Source of the DNA: an uncultured Ruminococcus sp.
GTDB taxonomy: Bacteria; Bacillota; Clostridia; Oscillospirales; Acutalibacteraceae
NCBI GenBank assembly: GCA_902767125.1
Contig: CACXGJ010000201.1
Span: 1 to 9,738 of the forward strand
DNA length: 9,738 bases
Direction of reading: 5' to 3'
Shown here: positions 7,304 to 9,738 of the stretch, piece after piece
How positions within the stretch are numbered: position 1 is the stretch's first letter
How the letters are laid out: each line of letters starts with the position of its first letter
The notes under the pieces: model-generated
Seen by the model: only the letters and a program-made list of their open reading frames with translations
What the model was told of the DNA's origin: nothing
Databases searched by the model: none
Made by a program: the position numbers and the translations under genes

Positions 7304-7358
7304 TCCCTGCCGAGGTCAAGGGCGAGCAGCCCTTGTGGGGTTTGGAGCAAAGCTCCAA
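7291..7358. repeat. Cluster of three tandem hairpins (REP-like interspersed element)
   Basis: Three perfect 7-bp hairpins follow one another: 7291-7297 with 7304-7310 (GCAGGGA, loop TTTTAA containing the TAA stop); 7317-7323 with 7329-7335 (CAAGGGC, loop GAGCA); and 7342-7348 with 7352-7358 (TTGGAGC, loop AAA). No T-tract follows, so a classical terminator is unlikely. The stretch is more GC-rich than its surroundings. I recall similar GGGGTTTGGGG-CAAAG-CCCC style motifs scattered between genes in Ruminococcus and Faecalibacterium genomes, but could not check copies here. Confidence 0.75.
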
Positions 7359-7386
7359 CAATAACAGTAAAGGAGTGGGATTTTAA

Positions 7387-8736
7387 GTGGGAAGACTTTT
7401 TGGAACAGACGGTGCAAGAGGTATAGCCAATAAGGAACTGACCTGTGAATTGGCAATGAATATAGGCAGAGCAGCCGCAATGGTATTGACAAACGGCAGC
7501 AAGCATCCGAAAATACTTATCGGAAAGGATACAAGACTGTCAAGCAATATGCTTGAGGGAGCATTGACAGCAGGCTTGTGTTCGATAGGGGCGGATGTAG
7601 AGCTTCTTGGAACAGTGCCTACACCTGCTGTTGCATATCTTATCAGAAAATATAATGCTGATGCGGGTATAATGATATCGGCATCACATAACTCTTTTGA
7701 GTTCAATGGCATAAAGATATTTTCGAGTGACGGCTATAAGCTGCCTGATGAGCTTGAGGCTGAAATAGAATCTATAGTTCTCGACCATTCAAAGCCTTAT
7801 GAAGTTCCGACAGGTGACGGTCTCGGAAAAGTTACAAATTCCGAAAATGCCGTATCGGATTATATCGAGCATATTATTTCAACAGTGCCTTACAGTCTTG
7901 ATGGGATGAATGTTGCGATAGACTGCTCAAACGGTTCGGCTTCGACAACTGCAAGGGAGCTTTTTACAAGGCTCGGTGCAAACTGTCATATACTTTCGGC
8001 AGAGCCTGACGGGATAAATATAAATCATAACTGTGGTTCGACACATCTTGAGAATTTGCAGAAATATGTTGTTGAAAACGGTCTTGAAATGGGCGTTGCA
8101 TTTGACGGAGATGCAGACAGATGTCTTGCGGTCGATGAAAACGGCAATGTCATAGACGGAGATTTCATCATGGCAATATGTGCCATGGACTTGTCATCGA
8201 GAGGCAAGCTGGCTAAAAATACGGCAGTCGGTACAGTCATGTCAAATATGGGCTTCGGGAAATTCTGTGAGGATAATGGTCTGAAATTTGTATCAACGAA
8301 TGTCGGTGACAGATATGTCCTTGAGGCAATGTTGAGAGAGGGCTATAACTTTGGCGGAGAGCAGTCGGGACACGTTATATTCCTTGATTACTCAACAACG
8401 GGTGACGGTCAATTGACTGCCGCACAGCTTTTGAGCCTTGTCCACAGAAGACAGGCAAAGCTGTCGAGCATTGCAACTGTAATGACACATTATCCGCAAA
8501 TCCTCATAAATGTCAAGGTTACCAACGAAGGCAAGGTTCAGTTCTATAAAAATCATGATATCAAGGATAAGATCGAGTCAGTCAAAAATGAACTCGGCAA
8601 TGACGGAAGAATACTTGTAAGACTTTCGGGAACAGAGCCGCTTGTTCGTGTAATGCTCGAAGGGCTTGACAAGGAAAAAATAACCCGTCTTGCAAATGAA
8701 ACGGCTGATGTGATAGCTGAAAAAATCGGTCAGTAA
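7387..8736 (+). CDS. glmM: Phosphoglucosamine mutase
   Basis: GlmM converts glucosamine-6-phosphate to glucosamine-1-phosphate on the way to UDP-GlcNAc for peptidoglycan. The 449-residue length is typical. Visible motifs are the N-terminal GRLFGTDGARG, the active-site phosphoserine Ser100 in ISASHN, the Mg-binding DGDADR (Asp240, Asp242, Asp244), the sugar-binding GEQSGH (324-329) and the phosphate-binding RLSGTEP (412-418). The ATASHN-type serine, and the GEQSGH loop rather than GEMSGH, fit GlmM and not phosphomannomutase. The GTG at 7387 is the only sensible start; AAAGGAG ends at 7375, an 11-base spacing that is slightly long. It sits 83 bases after the M22-like gene with hairpins but no clear terminator between, so readthrough from the tyrS unit is plausible. 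Confidence 0.97.
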   Translation: MGRLFGTDGARGIANKELTCELAMNIGRAAAMVLTNGSKHPKILIGKDTRLSSNMLEGALTAGLCSIGADVELLGTVPTPAVAYLIRKYNADAGIMISASHNSFEFNGIKIFSSDGYKLPDELEAEIESIVLDHSKPYEVPTGDGLGKVTNSENAVSDYIEHIISTVPYSLDGMNVAIDCSNGSASTTARELFTRLGANCHILSAEPDGININHNCGSTHLENLQKYVVENGLEMGVAFDGDADRCLAVDENGNVIDGDFIMAICAMDLSSRGKLAKNTAVGTVMSNMGFGKFCEDNGLKFVSTNVGDRYVLEAMLREGYNFGGEQSGHVIFLDYSTTGDGQLTAAQLLSLVHRRQAKLSSIATVMTHYPQILINVKVTNEGKVQFYKNHDIKDKIESVKNELGNDGRILVRLSGTEPLVRVMLEGLDKEKITRLANETADVIAEKIGQ

Positions 8737-8798
8737 AAGTTGCACAAAAAGATATTTTAAATATAAAAAAAGTTCTATGGTTAATTTGCGGATATTTG

Positions 8799-8807
8799 TG
8801 CTATAAT
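8799..8807 (+). promoter_or_regulatory. Extended -10 promoter of the glycosyltransferase-like gene
   Basis: TGC followed by a perfect TATAAT (8802-8807) gives an extended -10 element. The -35 is poor (TGGTTA at 8778-8783, 18 bases away). Transcription would start near 8814. The region 8737-8834 shows no GC-rich terminator after glmM. Confidence 0.65.
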
Positions 8808-8834
8808 AGAATTATCAAAATGTACGGGGCGTTG

Positions 8835-9738
8835 ATGATGGCTAATGTAGATATATCGGTGATAATTCCGTCAAAGGATAATAAGAATAAAACAGCAGAA
8901 ATAATCCGCAAAATATCCGAAAGCACAAAGGATATCGAGATAGAGTTTATAGTTATTGATATGAACTCAAAGGATAACAGTGTGCTGTGGGCTTTGAATG
9001 AGATAAAAAAACGCAATCTTCGGGGATGTGTCATACAGAGCGGAGGAGGTACCGTAAGCTCTGCACTCAATACAGGCATATATAAATCCGAGGGAAAGTA
9101 TATAACATTTGTCTATCCGAGCAGATTATATAAAAGCGATTATATACATGAATATTATAAAACTGTCGAAGCACAAAATGCAGACTTTGTATTTTCCGCT
9201 CCGAAAACAGAGCTTGTAAGTGCGGAGATAAATAATATTGACGGCAATGAATTGGCAACGGGACTGATACGTTCACTGATAAGCATGGATTTTTGTGCAG
9301 TGATGATAAAACGGGAGTATCTCCTGTCGAATCACATCAAGTTTTATGAGAACTGCACATACGGCTATGCCGAGGCATTTGTCTTCAATGCACTGATATT
9401 TGAGCCAAGGATAGCCTATTCATCGGTGAAGCTTGAAAGGGAATATGTTGATGTCCCTCAAAAGAACGAGGGGATACAGAATAACGGATGCTTTTCAAAA
9501 ATAGATGCCATGCTGAAGGTATATGAAACGATGCAGTTGAATAAAAAGGGCAGTAATGCCCTGCATAATGCGTTTGAGTATAATAAGATACCGTCAGTAG
9601 TGATGTCATGCGTAGATATGCTTCTGAAGGATAACTTCCCGTATTATGCGATAAAAAATTCGCTGAAGCTGAAGGAGTACGATAAACTGCTGAAATTTTC
9701 GAGGGTAACGCCAGCAAAGCTCCGCAAAAAGATAATAA
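8835..9738 (+). CDS. GT2-family glycosyltransferase-like protein lacking the DxD motif (3' truncated by window)
   Basis: An uninterrupted frame of 301 codons runs to the window end without a stop. The N-terminus has the GT-A beginning ISVIIPSKDN (residues 7-16), the second strand IEFIVIDMNSKD (canonical V-D-D-G-S-x-D), the nucleotide-side pattern ALNTGIYKSEGKYITF, and a later EREY segment. Yet the expected G-x-Y-I-x-F-L-D-x-D-D reads GKYITFVYPSRL (87-98), so both metal-binding aspartates are replaced by Tyr94 and Ser96. The acidic GED-like position later on reads GYAEAF. It may be an inactive or metal-independent relative. Start choice: ATG 8835 or adjacent ATG 8838, with GGGG (8826-8829) as a weak ribosome site. 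An in-frame ATG at 8820 would leave only about 6 leader bases. Its neighbour glmM hints at envelope glycans. Cytoplasmic or membrane-associated; no membrane segment is seen so far. Confidence 0.85.
   Translation, partial: MMANVDISVIIPSKDNKNKTAEIIRKISESTKDIEIEFIVIDMNSKDNSVLWALNEIKKRNLRGCVIQSGGGTVSSALNTGIYKSEGKYITFVYPSRLYKSDYIHEYYKTVEAQNADFVFSAPKTELVSAEINNIDGNELATGLIRSLISMDFCAVMIKREYLLSNHIKFYENCTYGYAEAFVFNALIFEPRIAYSSVKLEREYVDVPQKNEGIQNNGCFSKIDAMLKVYETMQLNKKGSNALHNAFEYNKIPSVVMSCVDMLLKDNFPYYAIKNSLKLKEYDKLLKFSRVTPAKLRKKII

Noticed and set aside
7291..7358. The hairpin cluster as an intrinsic terminator or short CRISPR array
   Set aside because: There is no T-tract after any hairpin, the three stems differ in sequence, and there are no equal-length spacers.
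8750..8772. AT-rich near-palindrome after glmM as a terminator
   Set aside because: The pairing is weak and entirely A/T, with no GC stem or proper T-tract on the plus strand.

Overview
The window looks like chromosomal DNA from a Gram-positive Clostridia member, most likely Ruminococcus-like (Oscillospiraceae/Ruminococcaceae). The reasons are housekeeping genes of Firmicutes type, a tyrosine T-box riboswitch ahead of tyrS, purine-rich ribosome binding sites (AAGGAG/GGAGG), moderate-to-low GC, a TsaD-like M22 protein beside nusB, and a cluster of small hairpins resembling interspersed repeats I recall from gut clostridia. The taxonomic placement is inference. No phage, transposon, CRISPR array, tRNA or rRNA is visible.

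Layout. Positions 1-849 hold the 3' end of clpB (disaggregase), which overlaps ispF (isoprenoid synthesis) by 4 bases. A strong 13-bp hairpin at 1332-1365 ends this unit and also serves the convergent minus-strand gene at 1377-3287. That gene encodes a 636-residue membrane-anchored protein of unknown function and has a near-consensus promoter at 3336-3364. Across a divergent intergenic region a plus-strand gene encodes a cytoplasmic esterase/alpha-beta hydrolase (3558-4358). Its stop codon overlaps the -35 box of the next promoter, which drives a complete tyrosine-specific T-box leader (about 4390-4657). Behind it lie tyrS, nusB, a TsaD/Kae1-like paralogue and, after a three-hairpin repeat, glmM. 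These are closely packed with no internal terminator, so the T-box may control all of them. A final gene (8835 to the window end, cut off) encodes a GT2-type glycosyltransferase-like protein whose usual DxD metal motif is missing. It has its own extended -10 promoter.

How the genes work together. tyrS, nusB and glmM serve translation, transcription antitermination/rRNA synthesis and cell-wall precursor (GlcN-1-P) synthesis. This is a growth-linked block whose transcription could be tied to the charging state of tRNA-Tyr. The GT2-like gene next to glmM may relate to cell-envelope glycans, but that is only context. I do not see an obviously new multi-gene system. The points most worth a second look are the degenerate glycosyltransferase, the M22 paralogue with kept metal ligands but a changed N-terminal motif, the hairpin repeat that overlaps a stop codon, and the unknown membrane-anchored protein.
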